Positions 51,160 to 59,499 of a stretch of 64,000 bases of DNA are shown here, piece after piece. Within the stretch, counting starts at the first letter, position 1; the number at the start of each line of letters is the position of its first letter. Origin of the DNA: Kutzneria buriramensis (GTDB taxonomy: Bacteria > Actinomycetota > Actinomycetes > Mycobacteriales > Pseudonocardiaceae); NCBI RefSeq assembly GCF_003387475.1, contig NZ_QUNO01000028.1, positions 1 to 64,000 of the forward strand, written 5' to 3'. Both the position numbers and the translations under genes were made by a program. Under the pieces are notes generated by a model. The model was not told where the DNA came from. It saw nothing but the letters and a program-made list of their open reading frames with translations, and ran no database searches.

Positions 51160-52573
51160 CCCGCTCCGGCACCGGCCGCGGACGGACGGGGCCTGTGCCG
51201 GGAATGAACGCGGCGATGGCGAGCGCGGCGAGCGCAGTTGCGCAGCCGAGCGCCATGACCAGGCGGAAAGCGCCTTCGGTGGGGATCGCCGCAGGACCGA
51301 AGCGCACGGTCAACTGGGCGAGGACAGCACCGGCGACGGCGCTGGAGACCGAGGTGCCGATGGCGCGCATCAGGGTGTTGAGGCTGTTGGCGGCCGCAGT
51401 CTCGGAGACCGGCACGGCACCCATGATCAGGGCGGGCATGGCCCCGTAGGCGAGGCCGATGCCGCCGCCGATCACGGCCGACACCAGCAGGAGCTGCCAG
51501 ACGGCCGACATGAGGCCGACGCCGAGCCCGTAGCCGGCGGCGACGACGAGGGTGCCGAGCATGAGGGTGACCTTGGGACCGGCGGTCGACGTGATGCGCG
51601 CGGACAGCGGAGCGATCATAAGCATGACGAGCCCGGAGGGCACGAGCACGAGGCCGGTGACGAGCAGGCTCTGGCCGAGGCCGTGCCCCGTGGCCGCGGG
51701 AAGTTGCAGGATCTGCGGCAGCACCAGGGACATCGCGAACATGGCGAAGGCGAACACGGCCGAGGTGAGGTTGGTCAGCAGCACCTGACGGCGCGCAGTG
51801 GTGCGAAGGTCCACCAGCGGCGACGCCGTACGCAGTTCCCACCAGCCCCACAGCAGCAGCACGGCCGCCGCGGCACTGAACAGGCCGAGGGTGACGCCGC
51901 TCGTCCAACCCCAGGCCGCCCCCTTGGAAATCGCCAGCAGCAGGCAGACGAGCGCGGCCGACAAGCCTGCGGCGCCAACGAGATCGAACCGTCCACGGGC
52001 GCGTGTGCTGGACTCCGGCACGCACGTCGACACCAGCACGGTGACGAGCACACCGAGTCCGGCTGCCGTCCAGAACAGCACGTGCCAGTCGGTGTTCTCG
52101 GCCAGGAACGCGGCCGCCGGCAGACCGAGCGCGCCGCCGACGCCCAGCGACGCGCTCATCGTCGCGGTGGCCGAGCCGAGCCGTTCCGCGGGCAGCTCGT
52201 CCCGCATGATGCTGATCCCGAGTGGGATGACGCCGGCGGCGAGGCCCTGGAGCGCCCGCCCGACGATCATCGGCACGAGCGTGTCGCTGAGCGCCGCGAC
52301 CACCGCGCCAGCGACCAGCAGCACCAGGCTGACCAGCAGCATCCGCCGCTTGCCGTACAGGTCGCCGAGCCTGCCGACCACCGGCGTCGCGACCGCGCCG
52401 GCGAGCAGGGTGGCGGTGATCACCCACGTGCTGTCGGCGGCGGAGGCGTGCAGCAGCGCCGGCAGCCGCGGGATGAGCGGGACGACCAGGGTCTGCATCA
52501 GCGAGACGACGATCCCGCCCAGGGCCAGCACCAGCACGACGAGGTTCGGGCGGACGGCGGGCAATCGGGACAT
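51137..52573 (-). CDS. MFS drug/metabolite exporter (DHA2 type)
   Basis: A 478-residue transporter with about 14 hydrophobic segments. Signature residues: WVITATLLAGAVATPVVGRLGDLYGKRRMLLVSL (motif A, G-R-L-G-D-L-Y-G-K-R-R), IVGRALQGLAAGVIPLG (motif B) and LGVGGALGLPAAAFL (motif C). DHA2 exporters pump drugs or natural products by proton antiport. It is divergent from the P450-ferredoxin operon with a shared palindromic operator, so it probably exports the P450's product or substrate. Confidence 0.9.
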   Translation of the reverse strand: MSRLPAVRPNLVVLVLALGGIVVSLMQTLVVPLIPRLPALLHASAADSTWVITATLLAGAVATPVVGRLGDLYGKRRMLLVSLVLLVAGAVVAALSDTLVPMIVGRALQGLAAGVIPLGISIMRDELPAERLGSATATMSASLGVGGALGLPAAAFLAENTDWHVLFWTAAGLGVLVTVLVSTCVPESSTRARGRFDLVGAAGLSAALVCLLLAISKGAAWGWTSGVTLGLFSAAAAVLLLWGWWELRTASPLVDLRTTARRQVLLTNLTSAVFAFAMFAMSLVLPQILQLPAATGHGLGQSLLVTGLVLVPSGLVMLMIAPLSARITSTAGPKVTLMLGTLVVAAGYGLGVGLMSAVWQLLLVSAVIGGGIGLAYGAMPALIMGAVPVSETAAANSLNTLMRAIGTSVSSAVAGAVLAQLTVRFGPAAIPTEGAFRLVMALGCATALAALAIAAFIPGTGPVRPRPVPERAMAGDRS

Positions 52574-52610
52574 GGGGGCCTCCGGTCACGGCTGGACGGA
52601 CGGCGGCAGG

Positions 52611-52632
52611 TTAAGTCAGTCGCTTGACTTAA
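52611..52632. promoter_or_regulatory. palindromic operator between MFS and P450 genes
   Basis: TTAAGTCA-N6-TGACTTAA is a perfect 8-bp inverted repeat in an otherwise GC-rich 115-bp divergent promoter region. A partly overlapping GACTTAATTCAAGTC follows. It is well placed to be the binding site of the TetR regulator encoded after the P450. Confidence 0.75.
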
Positions 52633-52688
52633 TTCAAGTCGTCGGCCACCCTCGACGTCGGACCGGCATCCCGAGAAGGAGTTCAGAG

Positions 52689-53909
52689 ATGACCCAGAGC
52701 GACGCCGAGCAGCTCCCCCGCTTCCCGTTCGAGACGCCCGCCGCGCTCGAGCCGCCGGCGCAGTGGGCCGAGTTCCGCGACCGGTGCCCGGTCGGTCGGG
52801 TGGTGCTGGCCAGCGGCGACGAGGCGACCCTGATCACCCGCTACGACGACGTCCGCGCGGTGCTGTCCGACCCGCGCTTCACCCGGCCGACGCCGCACGA
52901 CGACGCCGCCCGGGTCGCCGACACCGAGTCCGGCGGCGTGTTCAACAGCGAGATGGCCACCGTGATCCCGCAGCACGGCCCGGCCCACCTGAACTGGCGC
53001 CGGATGATCGGCAAGTGGTTCACCGCCAAGCGGATGAACGCGCTGCGCCCGGGCATCGCCGCCATGGCCGAGCAGCTCATCGACGATATGGTGGCCAAGG
53101 GCGCGCCGGCCGACCTCAAGGCCTCGCTGGCCTTCCCGCTGCCGGTGTGGGTCATCTGCGACATGCTCGGCGTGCCGGACGCCGACCGGGACCGGTTCGC
53201 CCACTGGTCCGACGTCATGCTCAGCATGACCCGCTACAGCCAGGCCGAGTTCGACCAGGCGCAGGCCGAGTTCGGCCGGTACATGGGCGGGCACATCGCC
53301 GCCAAGCGCGCGGAGCCGGCCGACGACATCCTCAGCGCGCTGATCGCCGACACCGACGCGGACGGCGAGTCCTGGTCCGACGCGCTGCTCGCCGCCACCG
53401 GCATCGGCCTGCTCATCGCCGGCCACGAGACCACCGCGAACATGATCGCCAAGATGGTGGCGATGCTGCTGGCCGACCGCACCCGCTGGGAGCAACTGCT
53501 CGCCGACCCGTCGCTGGTGCGCACCGCCGTCGAGGAGGCGCTGCGGACGGACGCCAACGCCGGCGTCGGCATGGCCCGGTACATCACCGAGGACTTCGAG
53601 GTCGCCGGCACGGTGCTGCCCAGCGGCACCACCGCGATGTGCAGCATGGCGGCGGCCAACCGCGACGAGCGTGCCTTCGAGGAGGCCGCCGAGGTCGACC
53701 TGAGCCGCAGCCCCAACCCGCACCTGGCCTTCGGCGCCGGCGCGCACGCGTGCCTCGGCCAGCCGCTGGCCCGCACCGAGCTCCAGGTGACGCTGGAGGT
53801 GTTGCTGCGCAAGCTGCCGACGCTGGAACTCGACGTCCCCGCGGACGAGCTGCGCCGGGTCGAGGGGCTCGCCGTCGGCGGCCTGCGCGAACTCCCGGTT
53901 CGGTGGTGA
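52689..53909 (+). CDS. cytochrome P450 monooxygenase
   Basis: A 406-residue soluble P450, starting at ATG 52689 after AAGGAG. It has the I-helix oxygen-activation motif LIAGHETTANM, the ExxR helix EEALR, and the haem loop HLAFGAGAHACLGQPLAR (Cys near residue 355). The N-terminal part, ATLITRYDDVRAVLSDPRFTRP, and GPAHLNWRRMIGKWFTAKRM are CYP105/107-like. It oxidises a small substrate using electrons from the ferredoxin and reductase encoded downstream, all within 3.3 kb. A TetR gene separates it from them by seven bases. Confidence 0.95.
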   Translation: MTQSDAEQLPRFPFETPAALEPPAQWAEFRDRCPVGRVVLASGDEATLITRYDDVRAVLSDPRFTRPTPHDDAARVADTESGGVFNSEMATVIPQHGPAHLNWRRMIGKWFTAKRMNALRPGIAAMAEQLIDDMVAKGAPADLKASLAFPLPVWVICDMLGVPDADRDRFAHWSDVMLSMTRYSQAEFDQAQAEFGRYMGGHIAAKRAEPADDILSALIADTDADGESWSDALLAATGIGLLIAGHETTANMIAKMVAMLLADRTRWEQLLADPSLVRTAVEEALRTDANAGVGMARYITEDFEVAGTVLPSGTTAMCSMAAANRDERAFEEAAEVDLSRSPNPHLAFGAGAHACLGQPLARTELQVTLEVLLRKLPTLELDVPADELRRVEGLAVGGLRELPVRW

Positions 53910-53916
53910 CGCCGTG

Positions 53917-54594
53917 ATGGCCAAGGCGACGGGCAACGACGCCGGCAAGGCCGTGCGGGCCCACGCGACGCGTGAGGCGATCCTGGCCGTCGCGGAGCGG
54001 CTGTTCGCCGAGCAGGGGGTGCTCGCGGTGTCCAACCGGCAGATCGGCGAGGCCGCCGGGCAGGGCAACAACACCGCCGTCGGCTACCACTTCGGTACGA
54101 AGGCGGACCTGGTGCGGGCCATCGCCCGCAAGCACTCGGCGGCGATCGAGGAGGCCCGGCAGCGACTGGTGGGCGAGACCGGCGAGAGCGCGGACCTTCG
54201 GGCCTGGCTCGGCTGCCTGGTGCACCCGGTCGCCGAGCACCTCGCGGCGCTGGGCAGTCCGACCTGGTACGCCCGGTTCGCCGAGCAGGTGATGGCCGAC
54301 CCCTCGCTGCGGCCGATCATCATCGACGAGTCGCAGTCGTCGCCGGCGATGGTGCGGATCGTGGACGGCCTGCGGCGGCGGCTGCCCGACCTGCCGGCCG
54401 AGGTCGTCGCCGAACGCAGTGACATGACCCGAATCCTGGTGCTGCACATGATGGCCGAGCGCGAACGTGCGCTGGCCGACCGGACCCCGACCCCGCGCGC
54501 CACCTGGCAGGAGGCCGCGACGGGCCTGATCGACGCACTGGTCGGCCTGTGGCAGGCACCGGTGACCACCCACCCGAACGAACGGAGCGAATGA
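53917..54594 (+). CDS. TetR-family repressor inside the P450 operon
   Basis: A 225-residue regulator: RAHATREAILAVAERLFAEQG, then VSNRQIGEAAGQGNNTAVGYHFGTKADLV is the helix-turn-helix, with an asparagine-rich recognition helix. The C-terminal domain is all-alpha. It starts seven bases after the P450 stop (GTG 53914 is an alternative) and overlaps the ferredoxin ATG by its TGA, so it is part of the operon. That gives autoregulation, presumably through the TTAAGTCA palindrome upstream. Confidence 0.9.
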   Translation: MAKATGNDAGKAVRAHATREAILAVAERLFAEQGVLAVSNRQIGEAAGQGNNTAVGYHFGTKADLVRAIARKHSAAIEEARQRLVGETGESADLRAWLGCLVHPVAEHLAALGSPTWYARFAEQVMADPSLRPIIIDESQSSPAMVRIVDGLRRRLPDLPAEVVAERSDMTRILVLHMMAERERALADRTPTPRATWQEAATGLIDALVGLWQAPVTTHPNERSE

Positions 54595-54797
54595 ACATGA
54601 AGGTCACCGTGGACGAGGAGAAGTGCTGCGGCGCCGGCACGTGCGTGCTGCTCGCGCCGGCCGTGTTCGACCAGCGCGACGAGGACGGCATCGTGATCCT
54701 GCTCGACGAGCGCCCCGGCGAGGACCTGCATGCGATCGTGCGGGAGGCCGCCAGTGTGTGCCCCGGCGCGGCGATCTCGGTCGGCGAGGACGCGTGA
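54591..54797 (+). CDS. [3Fe-4S]/[4Fe-4S] P450 ferredoxin
   Basis: A 68-residue ferredoxin: MKVTVDEEKCCGAGTCVLLA, then EAASVCPGAAISV. The Cys pattern (CCGAGTC...CP) has one ligand replaced in the first motif, as in CYP-partner 3Fe-4S ferredoxins. ATG 54591 overlaps the TetR stop (ATGA), and its own stop overlaps the reductase GTG (GTGA). It shuttles electrons from the reductase to the P450. Confidence 0.95.
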   Translation: MNMKVTVDEEKCCGAGTCVLLAPAVFDQRDEDGIVILLDERPGEDLHAIVREAASVCPGAAISVGEDA

Positions 54798-55972
54798 GCT
54801 CGCCTGCCGACGTGCTGGTGGTCGGCGCTTCGGCCGCCGGCCTCGCGACCGTGGAGGCCCTGCGCCGCAAGGGTTATTCCGGCCGTGTGACCGTCCTGGG
54901 GGCCGAGGCCCACCTGCCCTACGATCGACCGCCACTGTCCAAACAGGTCCTCGCCGGGGACTGGGAGCCCGAGCGCGCGCGGCTCCGTCCGCCGGACGCA
55001 CTGTCCTCATTGGACGCAGAGTTCCTCCTCGGCGACTCGGCGGTCAGCCTGGACGCCGCCACCCGCACGGTCCGCACCGCGGCGGGCCGCGTGCTGACGG
55101 CGGAGGCGGTGGTGATCGCGACCGGACTGCGGCCACGAACGCTGCCCGGGCAGGAGAACCTGGCCGGCGTGCACGTCCTGCGCACTCTCGACGACACGTT
55201 GGCGCTGCGTGCGGACGTGTGGCCGGGTTCGCGGGTGGTGGTTGTCGGGGACGGCGTGCTCGGCTCCGAGATCGCGGCCACCTTGTCCGCCATGGGCGCA
55301 CGCGTGACCCTCACCGGCCCGCAGCCCGCGCCGATGGCGATGCAGTTCGGCCCGCTGGCCGCGGGTCTGCTCGCGCGGCTGCACACCGAGCGTGGCGTCG
55401 AGCTGCGACTGGGCACCGCGACCATCGGGTTGGTTGGGAAGAACGGGCGGATCGCCGGCGTGCAGCTGGCGGATGGCACCGTCCTGCCGGCCGACGTCGT
55501 CGTGGTGGCGTTCGGCGCCGCGCCGGTGACGGAGTGGCTGTCGGGCAGCGGCTTGCGCTGCGACAACGGCGTGGTGTGCGATTCCCGCTGCCGTGCGGCG
55601 GACGGCATCTACGCCGCCGGTGACGTCGCGCGCTGGCACCATGAGACGTTCGACTCGTTGCTACGGCTGGAGAATCGCACCAACGCGACCGAGCAGGCGG
55701 TCGCCGTCGCCGGCAACATCCTCGGCGAGGACCGGCCGTACGCACCGGTGCCGTACTTCTGGACCAACCAGTTCGACGCCCGGATCCACGTGCACGGCCT
55801 GCTGCCCGCCGACGCGGAAGTGTCCATCGTGGACGGGTCGCCGGAGGACCGGCGGTTCGTCGCCGACTACCGCGTTGACGGCGAACTCGTCGGCGTGCTC
55901 GGCTGGAACATGCCGAAACAGGCCCGCCAGCGGCGTGCGGACATCGCCAGGGTGCTCACTCCGTCAGGCTGA
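54794..55972 (+). CDS. ferredoxin reductase (FAD/NAD-dependent, BphA4/CamA type)
   Basis: A 392-residue flavoprotein: VLVVGASAAGLATVEALRR (FAD-binding), LPYDRPPLSKQVL, AVVIATGLRPRTLPG, VVVVGDGVLGSEIAATL (NAD-binding) and GIYAAGDVARWHH (second FAD motif). It takes electrons from NAD(P)H to the ferredoxin encoded just before it. GTG 54794 overlaps the ferredoxin stop, so stoichiometric expression is likely. The gene ends one base before the convergent TetR stop. Confidence 0.95.
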   Translation: MSSPADVLVVGASAAGLATVEALRRKGYSGRVTVLGAEAHLPYDRPPLSKQVLAGDWEPERARLRPPDALSSLDAEFLLGDSAVSLDAATRTVRTAAGRVLTAEAVVIATGLRPRTLPGQENLAGVHVLRTLDDTLALRADVWPGSRVVVVGDGVLGSEIAATLSAMGARVTLTGPQPAPMAMQFGPLAAGLLARLHTERGVELRLGTATIGLVGKNGRIAGVQLADGTVLPADVVVVAFGAAPVTEWLSGSGLRCDNGVVCDSRCRAADGIYAAGDVARWHHETFDSLLRLENRTNATEQAVAVAGNILGEDRPYAPVPYFWTNQFDARIHVHGLLPADAEVSIVDGSPEDRRFVADYRVDGELVGVLGWNMPKQARQRRADIARVLTPSG

Positions 55973-56605
55973 TCACCACCGGCCGGAGAGCTCGCCGGGG
56001 ACGGGCGGCGGGCCGGGCAGCGGCTCGTCGGTGGCGAGGCCGAGGCCGTCGAGCAGCAGCGCGAGGTGGCGGTGGCGCAGCTGGCGGGTCCGTTCCGGAT
56101 CGTCCGCCCGGACCGCGGCACAGCCCTCGAGGATCATCGGGACGTCGTGGACGACGACGTCGCGCCGAAGCCGGCCGCTCGCGTGCGCCCGGTCGACGAG
56201 CTCCGCCACCAGGTCGTTGGCCCGGACGGCCGAGGCGTGCATCTCGGGGGTGGGCGTGAACGTGCCGGCGAGGTGCACGGTCAGCGAGTGCACGTCGGCG
56301 TCGACGACCCGGCGGAGGAAGCCGGTCAGCGCGAGCCAGCCATCGGGCTCGAGGGCGGCGGCCTCGGCCTCGGCGATGAACAGCAGCAGGCCGTCGTGGC
56401 ACAGCCGCCGCAGCAGGTCCTCCTTGCCCGGATAGCGCCGGTACAGGGCGCTGATGCCGACGCCGGCGCGCTCGGCGACGGCCGCGATCGGCGCCTTCGC
56501 GTCGGCGAGGAACACCTCGCGGGCGGCTTCCAGGATGACCAGGTCGTTGCGGGCGGCCTGGCCGCGGCGGCCCGGCAGGCCGGCGGGATCGAGCGTGGTC
56601 GACAT
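55973..56605 (-). CDS. TetR-family repressor
   Basis: A 210-residue regulator with an N-terminal HTH, RNDLVILEAAREVFLADAKAPIAAVAERAGVGISALYRRYPGKEDLL, and a helical ligand domain that has PMILEGCAAVRA. It is divergent from the epoxide-hydrolase fusion gene, with two operator-like palindromes between. Its 3' end abuts the reductase gene of the P450 operon. Confidence 0.92.
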   Translation of the reverse strand: MSTTLDPAGLPGRRGQAARNDLVILEAAREVFLADAKAPIAAVAERAGVGISALYRRYPGKEDLLRRLCHDGLLLFIAEAEAAALEPDGWLALTGFLRRVVDADVHSLTVHLAGTFTPTPEMHASAVRANDLVAELVDRAHASGRLRRDVVVHDVPMILEGCAAVRADDPERTRQLRHRHLALLLDGLGLATDEPLPGPPPVPGELSGRW

Positions 56606-56622
56606 GGGCCCACCCTAGCAGT

Positions 56623-56667
56623 GGAACGGATCATTCCGCTCTGCTACAGTTCGGAACGAAGCATTCC
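56623..56667. promoter_or_regulatory. two GGAACGNANCATTCC operators
   Basis: GGAACGGATCATTCC (56623-56637) and GGAACGAAGCATTCC (56653-56667) are 15-base near-palindromes 30 bp apart, in the 85-bp gap between the TetR gene and the divergent hydrolase gene. They match the usual double-site layout of a TetR repressor. Confidence 0.75.
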
Positions 56668-56690
56668 GTTCTGCCAGTCGAGGAGCAGTC

Positions 56691-58382
56691 ATGACGGTCC
56701 CCGCCATCCACCCGTTCCGCGTCGAGGTCCCGCAGGCCGAGCTGGACGACCTGGCCGCCCGGCTGCGCCGCGCGCTGTGGCCCGACGAGCTGCCCGCCAC
56801 CTACGGCGTCACCGGCGACCGGGTGCGTGGCCTGGCCGAGCGCTGGCTGGACGGCTTCGACTGGCGCGCCGTCGAGGCCCGGCTCAACGCCCTCCCTCAG
56901 TTCACCACCGAGATCGACGGCGAGACGATCCACTTCCTGCACGTCCGCTCGCCCCGCCCGGACGCGACGCCGCTGGTGCTCACCCACGGCTGGCCCGGCT
57001 CGGTGCTGGAATACCTGGACGTCGTCGGCCCGCTCACCGAGCCGCCCGCCGGGCAGCCGGCCTTCCACCTGGTCATCCCGTCCCTGCCCGGCTTCGGCTT
57101 CTCCGGCCCGGTCCGCGCCGCCGGCTGGGACCGCTACCGCACCGCACGAGCCTGGGCGGAGCTGATGGCCCGGCTCGGCTACGACTCGTACGGGGCGGTC
57201 GGCAACGACGCCGGCTCGATGATCTCCCCCGAGCTGGGCCGGATCGACGGCGAGCACGTCGTCGGCGTGCACGTCACGCAGCTGTTCTCGTTCCCGTCCG
57301 GCGACCCGGCCGAGTTCGCCGGCCTCAGCGACGCCGACCAGGCGGCGCTCGCGCACCTCAAGTGGTTCCAGGACGAGATGTTCTCGTTCAACCTGCTGCA
57401 CAGCCAGCAGCCGCACACCCTCGCCTTCGCGCTGGCCGACTCGCCGCTGGGGCTGCTGGCGTGGAACGCCCAGCTGTTCGGCGAGCACCTCGATGCCGAC
57501 TTCGTGCTGGCCAACGTCGCCCTGTACTGGCTGACCCGCACCGCGGGCTCGGCGATCCGCTTCTACTACGAGGAAGCGCACTGCACCGAGCAGCCCGCCG
57601 GGCCGACGACCACGCCGACCGGCCTCGCGATGTTCAAGGGCGACTTCCAGTCGATCCGCCGGTTCGCAGAGCGCGACCACGCGAACATCGTCAGCTGGAA
57701 CTCCTACGACGCCGGGCTTCCGACCGGCGGGCCGCGCGACGCCGCCGGCCATTACGCCGCACACGAGGCGACGGACCTGCTGGTCGGCGACATCCGCCAG
57801 TTCTTCGCCGCGCTGTCCGGAAGGTGGCCGGTGCTCGACGAGGCGCACCGCGCGCTGCGCCAGGCCGTCCGCGGGGTCACCGACTGGACGCTGCCCACGC
57901 CGTGCGCCGACTGGAACGTGACGCAGGTGTTCCAGCACGCGACCTGCGACCAGCTCGGCTACGCGGCGACCCTCACCGGGCACGGCTTCCCGAGCGAGAA
58001 CCCGTTCGCCCCGTCCGGTCACCTCGACGGCGAGCCGCTTTCCCTGCTGGCGCCAGCGCTGATCGCGTCCGCGGCGGCCTTCGCTGCGGTGCCCGCCGAC
58101 GCTACGGAGGTGCCAACCCCGCTGCCGATCGGTCCACTGTCGGCGGAGGTCGCCATCGGAGCCTGCGCGCTGGACGCAGCGGTGCATGCGTGGGACATCG
58201 CCGTGGCGACCGGCCAGCCGTCACCGTTGTCGGACGAGTTGGCGACGGCGCTGCTCGCGGTGGCCAAGCAGGTCGCCGAGCCGTTGCGGCCCTTCGCCTA
58301 CGGACCTGCGTTGCCCGGGGCCGACGGACCCGTCGGCAGCCTGCTCCGGTACCTCGGCCGCGATCCCGAGTGGAATGCGTGA
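56691..58382 (+). CDS. epoxide hydrolase fused to a mycothiol-dependent-isomerase-like domain
   Basis: A 563-residue cytoplasmic fusion. Residues about 1-390 are an EHN-type epoxide hydrolase: PFRVEVPQAELDDLAARLRR, oxyanion-hole HGWPGS (99-104), nucleophile Asp173 in GAVGNDAGSM, and a late catalytic His region GGPRDAAGHYAAHEATDLLVG. After a short linker, residues about 395-563 carry a TIGR03086/MDMPI-like domain (LRQAVRGVTDWTLPTPCADWNVTQVFQH, WDIAVATGQPSPL), a DinB-fold metal-binding module usually tied to mycothiol. Fusion implies an epoxide is opened and then handled with a thiol cofactor. The gene is controlled by the divergent TetR. Confidence 0.9.
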   Translation: MTVPAIHPFRVEVPQAELDDLAARLRRALWPDELPATYGVTGDRVRGLAERWLDGFDWRAVEARLNALPQFTTEIDGETIHFLHVRSPRPDATPLVLTHGWPGSVLEYLDVVGPLTEPPAGQPAFHLVIPSLPGFGFSGPVRAAGWDRYRTARAWAELMARLGYDSYGAVGNDAGSMISPELGRIDGEHVVGVHVTQLFSFPSGDPAEFAGLSDADQAALAHLKWFQDEMFSFNLLHSQQPHTLAFALADSPLGLLAWNAQLFGEHLDADFVLANVALYWLTRTAGSAIRFYYEEAHCTEQPAGPTTTPTGLAMFKGDFQSIRRFAERDHANIVSWNSYDAGLPTGGPRDAAGHYAAHEATDLLVGDIRQFFAALSGRWPVLDEAHRALRQAVRGVTDWTLPTPCADWNVTQVFQHATCDQLGYAATLTGHGFPSENPFAPSGHLDGEPLSLLAPALIASAAAFAAVPADATEVPTPLPIGPLSAEVAIGACALDAAVHAWDIAVATGQPSPLSDELATALLAVAKQVAEPLRPFAYGPALPGADGPVGSLLRYLGRDPEWNA

Positions 58383-58391
58383 CCTCACATG

Positions 58392-58462
58392 TAGCGCGTA
58401 CGGGAGTCGAACCCGTGCCACCGATTTGAGAGACCGGTGCCCTACCGTTAGACCAACGCGCT
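58392..58462 (-). tRNA. tRNA-Glu (anticodon CUC)
   Basis: The 71-nt minus-strand gene folds into a full cloverleaf: seven-pair acceptor AGCGCGT/ACGCGCT, T-arm ACGGG-TTCGACT-CCCGT, and anticodon stem CCGGT/ATCGG with loop CTCTCAA, giving CUC. Discriminator A. The first pair is A1-U72, unlike the usual G1-C72 of bacterial tRNA-Glu, and the variable region is four bases. No CCA is encoded. It follows tRNA-Pro by 67 bp, so both may be one transcript. Confidence 0.8.
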
Positions 58463-58529
58463 GTGGAGAACACCGTTGCCGGGTCCTCCGGGATGCCCCA
58501 CCGCCGAGTCCGGCGGTGGGGCTTGAAAG

Positions 58530-58602
58530 TCGGGCGCCCGCGAGTCGAACGCGGTAACTCCTGAACCCAAATCAGGCGGGTTGGCCGTCTCCCTCGCGCC
58601 CG
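58530..58602 (-). tRNA. tRNA-Pro (anticodon UGG)
   Basis: A 73-nt cloverleaf on the minus strand: acceptor CGGGCGC/GCGCCCG with C1-G72 and discriminator A73, both identity marks of tRNA-Pro. The T-arm is CCGCG-TTCGACT-CGCGG and the anticodon stem CCTGA/TCAGG with loop TTTGGGT, giving UGG. It is the first of the tRNA pair. Confidence 0.88.
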
Positions 58603-58670
58603 GCCGCAGCCCCAGGGAATAGGTTTCACACACCGTTCCCGAGAAATCATTCGAGCACACGAAACGAAGA

Positions 58671-58704
58671 GAGCCGCCCGGATCGGTTTCCCGATGGGCG
58701 GCTC
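58671..58704. other. strong hairpin upstream of the tRNA pair
   Basis: Arms GAGCCGCCC/GGGCGGCTC and an inner ATCGG/CCGAT around TTT make a long hairpin. It is followed by a second imperfect one near 58712-58730. It lies 69 bp upstream of tRNA-Pro, so it is either a processing structure or a terminator of transcription entering from the right. No gene on that side needs it. Confidence 0.5.
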
Positions 58705-58997
58705 CCTCGACGTGACTAGTTCCAGGTCACGGCGGGGAGCACTCGTTCGCCGGGGATTCGGCGAACGGGTTTTCACGACCGGTCGACGGGCGCGGGGCAG
58801 CGAACGCGGCACCCCGGTTCGGGCGCTGCACACCTCGCTGTCGCGTGTTCGTCATGACCTCTCCTCCGTCGGTATGGATTCATACTCACGCGTCGCCCAG
58901 GCCGAGTCAATCCTATTTGAAGACGTCGGCGAATTGTGACGGCAAGGCGCAGCCAGCGCGGTCGGCCGAGATGCGGCATCATGGGGTGGTGCGAGAA

Positions 58998-59414
58998 ATG
59001 ACCAGGCAGCAGGCGATCGACTTCCTCTTGACCGGCACCCGCACCGGCAAGCTCGCCACCGCCTCCCCGTCCGGCGCCCCGCATGTCGCCCCCGTGTGGT
59101 TCACCGTCGACGGCGACGACATCGTGTTCACCACCGGAGGCGGCAGCCTCAAGGGGCGGCACCTGACCGCCAATCCGCGAGCCATGCTCACCGTGGACAG
59201 CGAGGAGTTCCCGTTCGCCTTCGTCTCGGTGCGCGGCGAGGTGGTCGTCGAGGAATCCCCCGACGACCTCCTCGCCTGGAACATCCGGCTCGCCGAGCGG
59301 TACGTGCCCGCGGGGCAGGCGGAGGACTACGGCCGGCGCAACTCCGGGCCGGGCATCCTGCTCTGCCGGCTGCGGATCGACCGGCTCGTCGGCAGTGCCG
59401 ACATCGCCATCTAG
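58998..59414 (+). CDS. F420-binding PPOX-class flavin reductase-like protein (Rv1155 type)
   Basis: A 138-residue split-barrel protein: QAIDFLLTGTRTGKLATASP, then APHVAPVWFTVDGDDIVFTT, GGSLKGRHLTANPRAMLTVD, FAFVSVRGEVVVEES and RLAERYVPAGQAEDYGRRN. This is the PPOX-class F420 family (TIGR03618/Rv1155). GTG 58989 is an alternative start. Its stop TAG (59412-59414) lies inside the left inverted repeat of the IS630 element, so the last residues may be altered from the ancestral end. Confidence 0.88.
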   Translation: MTRQQAIDFLLTGTRTGKLATASPSGAPHVAPVWFTVDGDDIVFTTGGGSLKGRHLTANPRAMLTVDSEEFPFAFVSVRGEVVVEESPDDLLAWNIRLAERYVPAGQAEDYGRRNSGPGILLCRLRIDRLVGSADIAI

Positions 59415-59440
59415 TGCTCTGTCCATGAACGTTGGCCGGT
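59411..59440 (+). repeat. IS630 left inverted repeat
   Basis: A 30-bp terminal repeat starting CTAGTGCTCTGT and ending GTTGGCCGGT, overlapping the stop codon of the PPOX gene. An exact inverted copy is at 62635-62664 and a degenerate one at 60628-60656. Confidence 0.9.
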
Positions 59441-59499
59441 CCGGCGACACGCCGGTCAGCGTTCGGCGCTGGTGATCGGCATGCGGTCGGGCTGAGTGG

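Noticed and set aside
58694-58939. An 81-codon plus-strand frame between the hairpin and the PPOX gene
   Set aside because: Arg-rich with no ribosome site; it overlaps the hairpin region and resembles no family.
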